Both the position numbers and the translations under genes were made by a program. 64,000 bases of DNA from Pseudogymnoascus destructans (Eukaryota; Ascomycota; Leotiomycetes; Thelebolales; Thelebolaceae), in the NCBI RefSeq assembly GCF_001641265.1, contig NW_020167540.1:310001-374000 (forward strand). The letters run 5' to 3'. Below, piece by piece: positions 21,157 through 31,846 of this stretch (position 1 is its first letter; each line of letters begins with the position of its first letter). Below the pieces are notes generated by a model that did not search any database, was not told the origin of the DNA, and saw nothing but the letters and a program-made list of their open reading frames with translations.

Positions 21157-21728
21157 GAAAGGGTTTGAGGGATTGTGGTGTGAGGGATGGGGGATGGGGG
21201 ATGGGGGATGGGCGACGTTTGTCGTGGTTTGTGAGGGAGATTGCACACACGCTGGAGCTTAGATTAAGCGGACCATGAGCGTGGACCGTTTGACTGTTGT
21301 CGGTGTCGACAGTGGGGGATGTCGTGGGCTGTGATGGCGTGAGTTTGTGTAGAGGAAGTATATGAGGGTCTGGCTTGATGTTGAGCAGATGCTGGGAGTA
21401 TTTACAGTTGTCGAGAGTTGAGGATGGAGTGGTAGATCGGCGTGTCTTTGGTGATGTTTGTGGGATGAGATGAGATGAGGGTTGATGGGCGAGTGGGTGG
21501 GTGGGTGGGTGCTGTAATTTAGTAATTTATTGTCCCCCATAAACGAGACGAGTAAGTTACTCCTGGAATCATTCTCCAAATACCTCATTCCTATTCCTAT
21601 TCCTATTCCTCATTCCTCATTCCTCAATCCTCATTCCTCATTCCTCATTCCCCATTTCCTCTCCTCTTACTTTATAGGCCATTATGACTTTGCCCTGATT
21701 TGGATCCCTTGGCCCCTTGAGAGTGACC
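21157..21728. other. Divergent promoter region with microsatellites
   Basis: Between the minus-strand unknown gene and KAR9. It contains GGGGGAT-type repeats near 21185-21210 and a TTCCTA/TTCCTC microsatellite at about 21584-21656. No other element was recognised. Confidence 0.5.
21584..21656. repeat. TTCCTA/TTCCTCA microsatellite
   Basis: Repeated ATTCCT and CATTCCT units run for about 70 bases just upstream of KAR9. They give a strong pyrimidine-rich strand near the likely transcription start. Confidence 0.8.
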
Positions 21729-24700
21729 ATGACCATCGGGTCTCTGGTACTTCCCCTTCTACGACGGCATGGATCATCATCCTCAGAATTAAAACCCACG
21801 CATGCAACAACGGCCACCACGACCACGACCACGACCACTTCCACTTCCACTTCCAATCCCACTTCCACTCCCACTTCCACCTCAACCACCGACCGCCGCG
21901 TCTCCCCCAACCTCGACTCAACAACTCCAACCCACGAGCGCCCTCCCAATCCACCGCCCCTCCCACGACAGACCCGCCGCCCATCCCCCGGATTGGCCGC
22001 GCGACTCAAGGCCCTTGGCTTCAACACCGACTCCAAGCAGCGCTCGCCGTCCTCCACCGACCCATCAGGCTCCAACGACTACATCGGCCGCATCCCCCAA
22101 GACCACATCCGCTCCATCGACTCCCTGCACCGCGCGAACTCGACCAGCTCCCTCGTCCCCCGCCGCGGACGCACGTGGAGCTCCAACAGCACTAGCAGTA
22201 GCAGGAACTCTCCACAGATCACCGGCTCCGCAGAGACAGGCTTCCCTGTCTTAGATCCTGCGGCCGACCGCCGCGCAGGCGACGCTACACAAGACCTTAC
22301 ACCACCCGCGACAGCTGCCACCGTAGCAACGCCAACACCGCCTGCTGCGCTGTCCGTAAGCAAGGCGGCCGTTCCGGCGGACCAAGTAGCGAGGAGAGAT
22401 CCTTCCCCCGTCCCCAAGGTCGAGATCAGCGACATGAGTACCTACGACGGCGCGCTCGGTGACAACGAGGACGCCCAGAAGTACCGCCTCCCCGAGCATA
22501 TCAACGGCAATGGCACCAAGGCCACGTTGGCCACGAAAGCAGCGCACCTAGAACGTACGGACGATCCGCCGCCGCCTATGCCGCTACCAAAGGACCTGCC
22601 TGATTTGCCGACGGGCGAGGACGACTTCTCGGCGGATGTGCAGTCGTACTTTAACCCGTTTGGGTTGCAGCGTGCGGGTTCGATATATACGCTCTCTCGC
22701 GTGTCGTTTGCGAACCAATTGGCCCAGCTGACGTCGCTGCAGCTGCCGGATGCTGGGTCCCTGGCTAGCAAGGTGTCAGCGATACCAACGTCGCATGCGG
22801 CAGCGAGGGCGCTGATGGGTTCGGCAGAGCAGATAAAGGGTTGGGTATCCAAGGCGTCGGAGGTGCTGGACGGACTGGACGCAGATGATGATGTTGAGTG
22901 GGCCGCTGCGGGTGGCCGTGAGGGATTGGAGGATGTGGATAATGCGATTGTGCGATTCGAGCAGCTCATCAGCGTGTATGTGACCGCGATCGAGGAGTTA
23001 CATAATAGGACGGACATCTCGTCCGTGCCGGCGAGCGAGCTTACGATGGTGGTTACGCAGGTGGAGACGATATTGAGTGAGTGGGAGAAGATACGGAGGA
23101 CGCTGACGGAGGTCAAGGGACAGGTTGGCGTGGCTATAGAGTGGGAGGAGCTGTGGAATGTTGTGCTGGGAGATATTGGATATGAGATGGATATATTAAG
23201 TACGCTGGTGTTTGAGATGGAGGAGAAGCGGCACAAGTCACTCCTGGCCGAAGCCAGCGAAGAGGGCGTCGATCTGAAAGATCTCGAAACAATCGTGGAA
23301 GAGACACCACCTACCAAGGTCATACACTCGAAGAACCGCTTCAGCGTCGCTCCTGCGCCCTTCCCTTTAACCCCGAACTCACCAAGCGCACCCACTACGG
23401 CACACGACGATTCGAGTCTCCTCGCCCTATTCGCACGGATGCAACCCTTGAGGGCATCCCTCGACTTCCTCCCAATGCGCCTCTCTACCTTCCATGCACG
23501 CGCTGAGGATACCTTCCCAACCGCCTGCGACGAGCTGGAAGGGCGCCGTGACGGGCTCGAAAGCAGCTGGGCCGCCCTTGAGAAGGATGCCGCATCCCTA
23601 CGCCGCGAGCTGGGTGAGGACCGCTGGGTGCTCGTCTTCCGCGGGGCAGGACGTCAGGCGAACAAGATGTACGAGTCCGTCGGCCGCAGTCTCTTCAAAC
23701 TCCAAGAAGCGCTCGACAACGGCTCCCAAGCGCAAAACGCCTCAACCCTCGGCCAAAAGATCGAGAATTACGAAACCAAAAAGACACACTACGGTCCAGC
23801 CATCGAGCGCGTCCTCGGCATCATCGAAAAGGGCGTCCAAGACCGCCTAACCGTAAACGGCGAGATCGTCCGCCTCCACTCCGAGATGCAGGGGAAATGG
23901 GAAGACCTCAAATCCCAAATGGCCAAGCTGGACAAGGCCGTCGAAGCAGCGCAAGTAGGGCGCCGCGAGCAACAACTCCGCGACTCCGTCTCGAGCCTAA
24001 TGTCCAACGACCGCTCTTCCACCGTTGGATCCGCGGCTGATACACCAGGTAGCTCCCCAGCGTCTTCGGTTATAATGTCCAACCTCGCCCACGGCACCGA
24101 CCCAACCACCCCCGGCAAAGCAGGCAAACCCCGCGCCCCCACCACCGGACTCCCCCAACCGGGATCCCGCCACACACCCTTGAGCGGGAACTACCCCCGC
24201 CGCAACCTCTCCGCGCCCCGCTCCTCGGGGTACGGAAAATCTACATACACGCCCACCCCTGCCTCGCGCGAGTCCTCCGCCACACCAACCGGGAACCGAA
24301 TCCTGCGCCTCTCCTTGTCGTCAGCGAGTATGGCGGGGCGACCGAGGTGGAATTCCAGCGTCAAGACCGAGGATGGGAGTACGGGACATAACTTTAAACC
24401 CTTGAGCGTGGGGACACCGAGTCCCTACGCTCGCGGTGCGACGCCGACGGGGGGCCGGAACGCGTCGTTTGCTGAGCGCGCGCATGAGCGGAGTGGGAGC
24501 GCTTCGAAGATCCCGTTGAGGAGGTCGTTGGGGGGGGAGGGGGAGAGTCTCGGGTCGCCTGAGGCGTCGCCGAGGATACCGCAGGTGACGACGCCGTTAC
24601 CGACGCGAACGAAGAATCTAGCGTCGTTTAAAGACCGCATGGCGAGCCCCAGCCCGGGGCCGTATGCACAACAACCCATGTCCTCCCCCGGCGGCCTCAA

Positions 24701-25052
24701 AGCGGGAAGGCGATTAAGCGTCCAACCCAGCCCTGGAGCCGGGGGACGCTCGGTATCGAGACGTGCGTCGATGCAACCTATCTCTGGTGAGGGGGGCCCA
24801 GAGAGAAGCCCCTCTACGAGTCCGTTGGCTGTGGCAAAACGGCCGGGGAGTTCGTTAGCTGGTGGTGCTGGTGCTGGGAATGGAGGGAGCAGAACGAGTT
24901 TGCTGCCGCAGCCGAGGGGGAGGGAGGCAACGGGGAGGGATAGTAGAGCGGCGAGTGGGAGGGAGAGTCCCGCGGTTGTGGGGACGAGGTGGGCGATGAG
25001 GAGGGAGGGGAGTGCGAGCGGGGGGGATAATAAGCCGAAGTGGAGGGAGTAG
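21729..25052 (+). CDS. KAR9: KAR9-type cortical/spindle-positioning protein
   Basis: A single exon of 1107 residues from the ATG at 21729. A Thr/Ser/Pro-rich N-terminus precedes a long helical KAR9 domain, roughly residues 300-760. The domain includes a DDVEWAAAGG block, the helix IVRFEQLISVYVTAIEEL, SEWEKIRRTLTEVKGQ and the second-half segment RWVLVFRGAGRQANKMYESV. The C-terminal 350 residues are basic and Ser-rich. At residue 926 lies SKIP, an SxIP motif in a basic Ser-rich stretch, the known EB1/Bim1-binding signature by which Kar9 reaches microtubule plus ends. In yeast Kar9 links plus ends to myosin V for spindle orientation and nuclear movement; the same role is inferred here. Confidence 0.85.
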   Translation: MTIGSLVLPLLRRHGSSSSELKPTHATTATTTTTTTTSTSTSNPTSTPTSTSTTDRRVSPNLDSTTPTHERPPNPPPLPRQTRRPSPGLAARLKALGFNTDSKQRSPSSTDPSGSNDYIGRIPQDHIRSIDSLHRANSTSSLVPRRGRTWSSNSTSSSRNSPQITGSAETGFPVLDPAADRRAGDATQDLTPPATAATVATPTPPAALSVSKAAVPADQVARRDPSPVPKVEISDMSTYDGALGDNEDAQKYRLPEHINGNGTKATLATKAAHLERTDDPPPPMPLPKDLPDLPTGEDDFSADVQSYFNPFGLQRAGSIYTLSRVSFANQLAQLTSLQLPDAGSLASKVSAIPTSHAAARALMGSAEQIKGWVSKASEVLDGLDADDDVEWAAAGGREGLEDVDNAIVRFEQLISVYVTAIEELHNRTDISSVPASELTMVVTQVETILSEWEKIRRTLTEVKGQVGVAIEWEELWNVVLGDIGYEMDILSTLVFEMEEKRHKSLLAEASEEGVDLKDLETIVEETPPTKVIHSKNRFSVAPAPFPLTPNSPSAPTTAHDDSSLLALFARMQPLRASLDFLPMRLSTFHARAEDTFPTACDELEGRRDGLESSWAALEKDAASLRRELGEDRWVLVFRGAGRQANKMYESVGRSLFKLQEALDNGSQAQNASTLGQKIENYETKKTHYGPAIERVLGIIEKGVQDRLTVNGEIVRLHSEMQGKWEDLKSQMAKLDKAVEAAQVGRREQQLRDSVSSLMSNDRSSTVGSAADTPGSSPASSVIMSNLAHGTDPTTPGKAGKPRAPTTGLPQPGSRHTPLSGNYPRRNLSAPRSSGYGKSTYTPTPASRESSATPTGNRILRLSLSSASMAGRPRWNSSVKTEDGSTGHNFKPLSVGTPSPYARGATPTGGRNASFAERAHERSGSASKIPLRRSLGGEGESLGSPEASPRIPQVTTPLPTRTKNLASFKDRMASPSPGPYAQQPMSSPGGLKAGRRLSVQPSPGAGGRSVSRRASMQPISGEGGPERSPSTSPLAVAKRPGSSLAGGAGAGNGGSRTSLLPQPRGREATGRDSRAASGRESPAVVGTRWAMRREGSASGGDNKPKWRE

Positions 25053-25693
25053 AAGGGGGGGTGTTCCCTGGACAAAAGATCGACGCTCGACGCCGGAGGT
25101 AGTGGACTAAACCTGGTGTGGCCGTGGTCTTTGTTTGTGTTTAATTGCTTGTTTTGCTGCTGTCGTTGTCTGTTGTCGTTGTCGTTTGATACCACTTTGA
25201 TCATCTGGATTTTTGCTACATTTTTAGCGATCGCTGTTTTTCGTGGCTTAGGCTTGCGGGCTGGCTTGTTGGATGGTGGCTGGGGCTGGCTGGGGCTGGC
25301 TGGGGCTGGATCAATGGGGGGGGGAGATGTATATCGTAGATAACAATGGATTGGATGGGGAGGGAGGGGTGGGGGTGTAAGTTTATGGACGAGGCGGGGG
25401 GATGCGTGTACGAAAGAAAGGGAGTGATAAGATGAGGTGAGATGAGATGAGAATCGAGACTGAGCTTCTATGTTAGGGTGTGTTGTTTGTGGTGTGTCTT
25501 GCTCTGTTGTTGATGTACTATCTTTGTGTCTGCCAGTGAATATGTGCCTGTGTCGAAGAAACGAGAATGTCACCACAGAGACTGCATTATGAGCAAACGC
25601 ACCTGTAAACATCTCCAAGTCCAATAAAAAACAAACGGGGACATTTCATCTCCATCACCACCTCTTCGCTCCAAGCTTAATTAAAAGGCGAGC
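25053..25693. other. Intergenic, nothing recognised
   Basis: Downstream of KAR9. It contains a short GGCTGGGGCTG tandem repeat near 25275-25310 and no supportable gene. Confidence 0.45.
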
Positions 25694-26239
25694 ATGGTTC
25701 TTAAGCAGGACACGGGGGAAAAGGTGTCTGCTATTAAGTCGATTCCGTCAAAGTGGTCGTACACGTAAGTTCTCGTCTTATTTATCTTACATTTCAACTT
25801 TTGCGGCGTAGGCCCTGACACGGAAATAGCTACACTGGCACCGGCATCGTCGCCAACGTCGCCTACAACCTACGTGTAGCAGCGCCGGCGGCAACAGCGA
25901 TGGCTCCAGCGACTATGGGCTCATGATCTGGCTCGCGGCCCTCGGCGGCGCAGGACCCATCTCCGCCACCGGCTCTCCCATCGCGTCGGTCACCGTTGCT
26001 GACCACCAGTGGAACCTGTGGTACGGCTCCAACGGCTCCTGAAGGTGTACTCCTTCGTAGCGGCCAGCCAGATCAGCAGCTTCGACGGCGATCTCAAGGC
26101 GTTTTATACGTACCTCGGGTCGAGTCAGGGCTTTAGCTCTAGTCAGTACGTTACCAGTATTGGGGCCGGCACTGAGCCGTTCGTTGGTACCAACGCGCTC
26201 ATGAAGACCAGCGGGCACAGCGTTGCTTTGAACGTCTGA
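25694..26239 (+). pseudogene. Truncated and frameshifted GH12 endoglucanase/xyloglucanase relic
   Basis: Pieces of a glycoside hydrolase family 12 enzyme appear in order. TGEKVSAIKSIPSKWSY is followed by a GT-AG intron (about 25766-25829). Then come YTGTGIVANVAYN, LMIWLAALGGAGPI (in another frame), VTVADHQWNLWYG, VYSFVAASQ and finally SSSQYVTSIGAGTEPF to a TGA at 26237. At least two frame changes (near 25877 and 26040) and an in-frame TGA interrupt it. The secretion signal and first third of the enzyme, with the first conserved segments, are missing. The intact enzyme would cut plant beta-glucans outside the cell; this copy cannot. Confidence 0.8.
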
Positions 26240-26477
26240 GGGGTCAGTGGGACCGTGGTATGGGCTGTAGGCGTGTAAGCACGGGCTGCTGCCTCTCTAC
26301 GTAACTGCTGGCTTTTTCGATGGTATATATTCTTTGCTTACATTACATATTTTTTACCAATGAAGTTTGTATATACAATGCCAAAAGCAGGGCTGTTTTT
26401 ACTATTGCTCGCTATTCTATAACAGTGATATATATGTAGTACAGTTACTCCTCGCCATGTCCTTCACTAATCAGCTC

Positions 26478-27327
26478 TTAAGTCTCCCCATACGTAAACG
26501 ACCCCTTCGCCTCCTCGACCGTGACCTCAATCCTTCCCTCCTCAATCTCCACCCCACCGTATCTAATTCCCGCTGTTATCACATCTCCCGGCTTCACACT
26601 CCCCACCCCCTTCGGCGTGCCAGTCAACACGATATCCCCCCTCCTCAACGTCATCACCTTGCTAATATCGCTCAAGATCCTTGGGATCCGGAACACCATC
26701 AGCCCCGTACTATCATTCTGCTTCGTCTCCCCATTAACACTCAACCACAACTCCGCCGCATGCGGATCCGCTATAACCTCCCTCGGAATCGTATTGGACA
26801 GGGGTAGGAATGTATCGAAGCCCTTCGCGATGCTCCACGGCAGGCCCTTCGACTTCGCCTCGTCTTGCATGTTACGCGCGGTCATATCGATGCTCACTGC
26901 GTAGCCCTCGATAGCATGCATCGCGCACTTCATATTGTCGGGTGCAAGACCCTTCACGGTACGTCCGATTAGAATGGCCAGCTCGACCTCGTAGTGTAGA
27001 TCGACGCCCTTGGGGCGCCGCACGGGGCCGGCGCCGGGGAGGAGCATGGAGGAGGCGGGCTTCAGGAAGAAGAACGGCTGCTTGGGTTGCGCATTGTTGA
27101 GTTCTGCGGCGTGGGCACTGCGGAAGACGTCTATTAGCTGTGTTTCCTTATGCTCCTTTCTTAGAGGATTGGGACTGGTTGATCCCCACTGGGCGAGAAG
27201 GCAGATTGGGGAAGACTCACGCGTAATTACGGCCAATGCAGACGATCTTGGGGTACTTCGCAAAGTTGACAGCCCCTGTCAACTTGGGGGCCGCCGTCGC
27301 CAGACCGCGCTTAAAGGTTAATGACAT
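26478..27327 (-). CDS. Fumarylacetoacetate-hydrolase-domain protein (FAHD1-like acylpyruvase)
   Basis: Two exons on the minus strand, 27327-27221 and 27117-26478, are joined across a 103-bp GT-AG intron and give 248 residues. The join restores the family start CIGRNYAAHAAELNN. The metal-binding motif HYEVELAILIG has the paired Glu, and the Asp follows in SIDMTARN. The C-terminal LTGTPKGVGSVKPGD is typical of the FAH fold. Members hydrolyse acylpyruvates or decarboxylate oxaloacetate, often in mitochondria; the N-terminus here (FKRGLATAAPK) is basic and could act as a weak import signal. The length matches FAHD1. The gene is divergent from the next gene. Confidence 0.9.
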
Positions 27328-27662
27328 GCTGTGCTATCTCAATGCTTTTTTTTTATACGATGTGGGTTTGGGGGGTTGTGTAGGACGAAGAGGGGGATAG
27401 TCACACTATATATTCGGCGGCAGTGGAGCATTGATGCCAATGGAGCTTCGGCGGAATCATGTCCGCTCTGATGACAGGCACGGACACGGCACTTCGTTCC
27501 CGAATTGACGCCTGTTGTAACCTTGAAAGACTGGAGTGGCAATTGTGAAATCCGAAATATTCTCCAACGACTGATATCTTCCTGACATAAACGCGTACTC
27601 CATCTACGATCGCGAATGCATTACACCCTCGACAACCGCAACACACCAACCACCCACCCACA
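27328..27662. other. Divergent promoter region
   Basis: 335 bases between the FAHD1-like gene and a plus-strand small gene. A run of eight T/A bases follows the FAHD1 start, and no defined element was recognised. Confidence 0.4.
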
Positions 27663-28243
27663 ATGTCAACCTCCAGCCCACCAGAACCCCTCCAAACAGC
27701 CCAGGTCCTCGCCGATCTCAGCGACCTCTTCGTAGCTGTCCGTTCCCTCTCCACCCCCCCAAAACACTCCACTAACACCCCCAGGACCCAACAGCAGCCA
27801 TCCACATGATATCCTGCCTCGCGCCCACCCCCCCCATCACCGATGGCTGCGCCTCGCGCACCCTCTCCATCCCCGACGCGCCCGCCATCGCGCGCGCAAA
27901 AGCCGCTGCGTCGCGACGTTTTGTGTCGGGCTCGACTACTCCTACAGCGCTGAGGTTGCCTGAGTCTGCGAGGAAATCGTCTGCCGGGACACCAGCTTCG
28001 CCTGCGGCTTCGAGGAAGGCACCAGCTGGCCCGTCGGGCACGCGGAGTGGCAGCTTAGGCGCGTTCGCGGCGGAGGATGGGGAAGATGAGGATCCGGATA
28101 TGAGGCGCGCGAGGATGCTGTTGAGGTGTTTTGATGTGAGGAGGAAGTTGGCGGGGGAAGGGGGTGGTACGGAGGTGTTGGGGGAGGCAAGGAGGCTAGT
28201 GGAGGGGGTGGAGGAGAGGTTTGGGTTGAGAAGGGTTAGGTAG
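27663..28243 (+). CDS. Unrecognised small protein, 175 residues, two exons
   Basis: Exon 1 27663-27731 and exon 2 27785-28243 are separated by a 53-bp intron with a GTAGCT donor and CCCAG acceptor. The join gives QVLADLSDLF followed by DPTAAIHMISCL, an amphipathic start typical of a small helical domain. The middle is Ala/Ser/Pro-rich. The C-terminus is charged and helical (MRRARMLLRCFDVRRKLAGE). I do not recognise the family. Intron phase 0 and continuous reading on both sides support the model. A longer frame on the opposite strand is judged to be its shadow. Confidence 0.55.
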
Positions 28244-28435
28244 ATTGGAGGGTGGGCTATTGGGCGGAGTTGTGGCGGGGTATATCTGGTGTTATTCGGG
28301 GATGTCATTACGGAGGAAAGTGTGTATGAAGATATGAGTTATGAACGTGTATTAGCGTAAATTATTCTATACCTGGCGAGCTTTGTACGTCTGATGCCAT
28401 CTAGCTACCCCTTCCACATTATATCTACTTATTCA

Positions 28436-29998
28436 CTAGATTCTTAGCTCCGCCATCTCCTCATCCCCCTGCACCTCCTTTAATCCAATAACCTTTATCT
28501 GACCTTTCAATCTCTCCCTTCTCCTCTCCCTCCTCTCATCCCCACCCACAACCCACCGACTCTCTGCCGCCCTCCCAATAGCCCCCCGAACAGACTGTCG
28601 CCGCCTCATCGACGCCTCCCTAGATAAAACACCTTCAACCCATCCTTTCCCATTCCCCATCACCGGCATCGGAGTGTCCGGTCCACCAACCTTACGTCGA
28701 TGATCAGGAATCACAATCCCCAACCCACTGCCGCTCTTTTCATCACTCCTGGGTCTATGGATGGGGCGCCTAGGAAACACCGCATCGGTAATTCTCCTCA
28801 TCAACCCCCCACCCCTCGACATTTTCCCTCTCCCCTCTATCTCAGCATCGTAAGCAGCGTCTCTCTTCCTCCCCACCAATCTCTGAAGAGCACTCCCCAT
28901 CACCGCTTCGTCTCCACTCTCACAACTCTCCTCTCCAATGAATAGCTCTTCGCTAGCGTTTTCATCTCGCCTCTCCAAGAGTCGCGACACGGCACGCGTG
29001 TGCCCAAACGGTGCGTGCGCGGCGATTGATAGCACGCTATCGCGTATGCCGGCTGAGAAACGCGTCGTAGGGGAGGCAGGGGGAGTTGAAGCATCGCTGA
29101 ATCTGCTGGCTGGTTCCTCGTTGCTTTGAGAAGGGCGGATTCGGAGAGGAAGGGTGAATTCGGTAGCGTGTGGTGCACCTGGGAGGGGAGACGTTTCGGG
29201 GGTGGAGTATAGAGATTGCGCTGTAGAGTAGTTGGGAGAATGGACGTGAGAGCTGGTTGGAGAGAGGGCATCGTGTTGGAAGCGCGCGCATTGGCGCTGG
29301 AGAAGGTCGTCGATGGTGGTCTTGCTATATCTTTTTGAGACGCGTCTTTGGGTTTTTGGGAATGAGGCGCTGAGAGTTTTGTTGTGGGTGTAGTGCGGCT
29401 CTATGTTGGGTGAGTGGTGAAGACCGATATATCCTCCAGAGCCGTTGCTTTCGCGATCACTGAGTAGGTGGACTTCAGGGTCGCTGTAGCAGCTAGATGA
29501 TGTTGATGCAGAGGCCGTAGATAGTTTACGGTCGTGGCGGCGTTCAACTGGTGATGCGAGATCATAGCCTGTAAGCTGGCACACCCTGTCTGTCTGGCCG
29601 TATGTGGGCGTCTTGAGGGTCAAGTTCGGCTGGCCAAGCAGTCGTAGTGTCTTTGGTGACTTTGCATGTCGCGAATGCGACAAAGATGGCACTCTTGACA
29701 GTGAGTCTTTGGACGATGTGGAGCCAAGGGGCGGCGATATCGCTGTATCTCGTGTCGGAAACACATTCGAACGGGCTCGCGAGAAGCGCAAAGGGTTGTA
29801 AGGAGGGATCGGAGGTGCTAACGAACCCGGTTCAGGCGCGAGCTTGGGAATAGGTGGCAGCTCTTTGTTGACGAAGTAGGGTGGAATTCGCTCCATATAG
29901 GGCTGTTCTGGTGGAAGTCCAATCTCAAGACCTCCGATCAGAGGCAAATGCAACGCGATATCATGCATAGTTACGTTTGAGCGTGGGTCGTCCATCAT
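28436..29998 (-). CDS. Unrecognised Ser/Pro-rich protein, 520 residues
   Basis: A single exon starting at MMDDPRSNVTMHD. The protein is largely disordered, with Ser/Pro/Thr-rich stretches in the middle. Two short ordered-looking blocks stand out: the N-terminal LPLIGGLEIGLPPEQPYMER and a C-terminal basic block with GLMRRITDAVFPRRP. The last 60 residues are Arg/Glu-rich. No catalytic motif or membrane segment is seen. It resembles unnamed regulatory proteins of filamentous ascomycetes; no function is proposed. Confidence 0.6.
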   Translation of the reverse strand: MMDDPRSNVTMHDIALHLPLIGGLEIGLPPEQPYMERIPPYFVNKELPPIPKLAPEPGSLAPPIPPYNPLRFSRARSNVFPTRDTAISPPLGSTSSKDSLSRVPSLSHSRHAKSPKTLRLLGQPNLTLKTPTYGQTDRVCQLTGYDLASPVERRHDRKLSTASASTSSSCYSDPEVHLLSDRESNGSGGYIGLHHSPNIEPHYTHNKTLSASFPKTQRRVSKRYSKTTIDDLLQRQCARFQHDALSPTSSHVHSPNYSTAQSLYSTPETSPLPGAPHATEFTLPLRIRPSQSNEEPASRFSDASTPPASPTTRFSAGIRDSVLSIAAHAPFGHTRAVSRLLERRDENASEELFIGEESCESGDEAVMGSALQRLVGRKRDAAYDAEIEGRGKMSRGGGLMRRITDAVFPRRPIHRPRSDEKSGSGLGIVIPDHRRKVGGPDTPMPVMGNGKGWVEGVLSREASMRRRQSVRGAIGRAAESRWVVGGDERRERRRERLKGQIKVIGLKEVQGDEEMAELRI

Positions 29999-30629
29999 AT
30001 ATGATCAAGGTAGAAAGAAAGAGATTCCAAGATCCAAAGCATGTCGCGTCGCTGGTGACCTGGGCGAGACAGAAAGGATTGACATGAGACAGGACTTACG
30101 CTAGAATAAAGAAAGAAGACACTGCCCACAACAACAAAAACAAAGAAGCTCACATGGCTAACTCAGTCAGGCAAACTGACGACCGAGAATGGCTCCGTAT
30201 ATACTTATAGCAATCACGACGACAGAAAGCAGGTGGTTCTCCGGCCGGAAACGACGCAAGGTGATTCCAAGACTTTGTTTGTGCTGTTTGTGGTGTCACA
30301 TAAAGAAACTCCTTACCAGCTAACAAACAGCAAATGCAATGTTTGATGAATTGGCGCTTGAAAACAGGGCAACAGGAGTGTCGTACTAATGACATGCGAA
30401 TGGGGCCGAGATGAAGGATATAGACATAGAGGGCGGAGGAGGAGATGAAAGGAAGCAATTGGATTTTGTTTAAGAGGACAATAGTTGACGAGGCTGTTAT
30501 CATTTCTCAGCCTTGCCAAGAATCCCATGTTATCCACTACGAACCACTACGAACCTACGAACCGCATGAGAGATGGGAGGCGGTTTCCGAGGTACAGGCC
30601 GAGGCTGTATCATACATATTACGACCAAC
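29999..30629. other. Divergent promoter region
   Basis: 630 bases between the minus-strand Ser/Pro-rich gene and the Nudix gene. They may contain untranslated exons. No gene or repeat was recognised; open frames on both strands overlap and lack features. Confidence 0.4.
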
Positions 30630-31846
30630 ATGAGTACCCTGGAAGCCGGACCCAACATCAATGTTGACGAGAGCAGGCAAACCGATACCCGATTATTAGA
30701 CACAGATGGTGTAACAGAGCTTATAGAGAGCATCAAGACCGCCTCCAGCTCCGACCTACTACCCTACGGCTCCAGCGTCTTTGACCACTCAGCCATGGCC
30801 CCTGCTTCCCCAGCCGCCGCAGTTAGTCCATTCCAGCTCAACATTTTCTGAATGCGGGATGCTTTCTCCGAACATGCTGACCCGGTCAAAGGCAGCTCTT
30901 GCACGGCTTCGAGCCTATGTCCCACCGCCATTTCCCATATGGAACTACCTCCCCGTCTCCCGCCGCGCCGCCGTCCTCCTCCTCCTCTTTGCCGACCGCC
31001 AAGGCGACCTCCGGGTCGTCGTTACTATGCGAGCTGCCTCGCTCCGTAACTACTCTGGCCATGCGGCCTTACCGGGCGGGAAAGCCGATACCCTTGAAGA
31101 AACACCGTTCCAGATTGCACGCCGAGAAGCGTTCGAGGAGATTGGTTTGCCGATGGATGACTCAAAACTCCCAAAGTCGATCAGGATAGAGCATCTCTGC
31201 CAACTCCCATTTAACCTGGCTAAGACGGAGCTTGCGGTGAGTCCCTGCGTAGCATTCCTCCACTCCGATGGCGCAAACGGAGAGACCGCCGAAGAGGCGA
31301 TGATACCCACTCTCGATGCGAAGGAGGTGGCTGCAGTCTTCTCAGCGCCTTTCCATAATTTCCTCAAGCTTGAGGATGAGGTACCAGAAGGTGAGACGGT
31401 ACCGGGAAGCAAGAGCGATTGGTATGAGGGCAGCTGGGTCGACTGGCATGATGGGTACCTCTGGCGTGTGCACAACTTCTATGTCCCCATCAACAACCAG
31501 AAAGTCACTAAACCCAAAGTAAGACAAGGTGGGCTTAAGGCTATTGCGGAGCAGCTAGAGGAGGAAGAGGAGGCAGGTATGGAGAGATACAAGGTATGGG
31601 GTATGACGGCGAGGATCTTGGTCGATGTTGCGAGAGTAGCGTACGGTGAAAACCCGGAGTTTGAGGCAAGTTTTACCAAAGCATGAGCTCGGTCATATCG
31701 CTAATATCGTTTCACAGCATAATGACCATTACGGCGACGAGAAATTGATGGATACCCTCTTTAAGATGGGCCGTCTGGGTGAGAAGGAGAATGGGACGCC
31801 AGGATTGACTAGAGAAGAGATAGCTAAAGAAGCTGCGAAGATGTAA
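30630..31846 (+). CDS. Nudix hydrolase, CoA-diphosphatase (PCD1/NUDT7) type, three exons
   Basis: The enzyme cleaves nucleotide diphosphate linkages, probably of coenzyme A derivatives. The proposed exons are 30630-30821, 30892-31665 and 31718-31846 (364 residues). The Nudix box reads GGKADTLEETPFQIARREAF and continues EEIGL, preceded by the CoA-type LPGG context. Intron 2 (31666-31717) is GC-AG with donor GCAAGT; removing it replaces an immediate stop by a charged C-terminal helix that family members have. Intron 1 (30822-30891, branch-like CTGAC) is less certain. Translation might instead start at the ATG at 30860 in the Nudix frame. Confidence 0.82.

Noticed and set aside
25275..25310. CRISPR-like or structured repeat (GGCTGGGGCTG units)
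   Set aside because: Short direct tandem units without spacers in a eukaryotic sequence; simple-sequence repeat only.
24425..25624. 399-codon open frame antisense to KAR9
   Set aside because: It mirrors the GC-rich, Ser/Pro-rich KAR9 tail and has no family features or plausible start context; it is a shadow frame.
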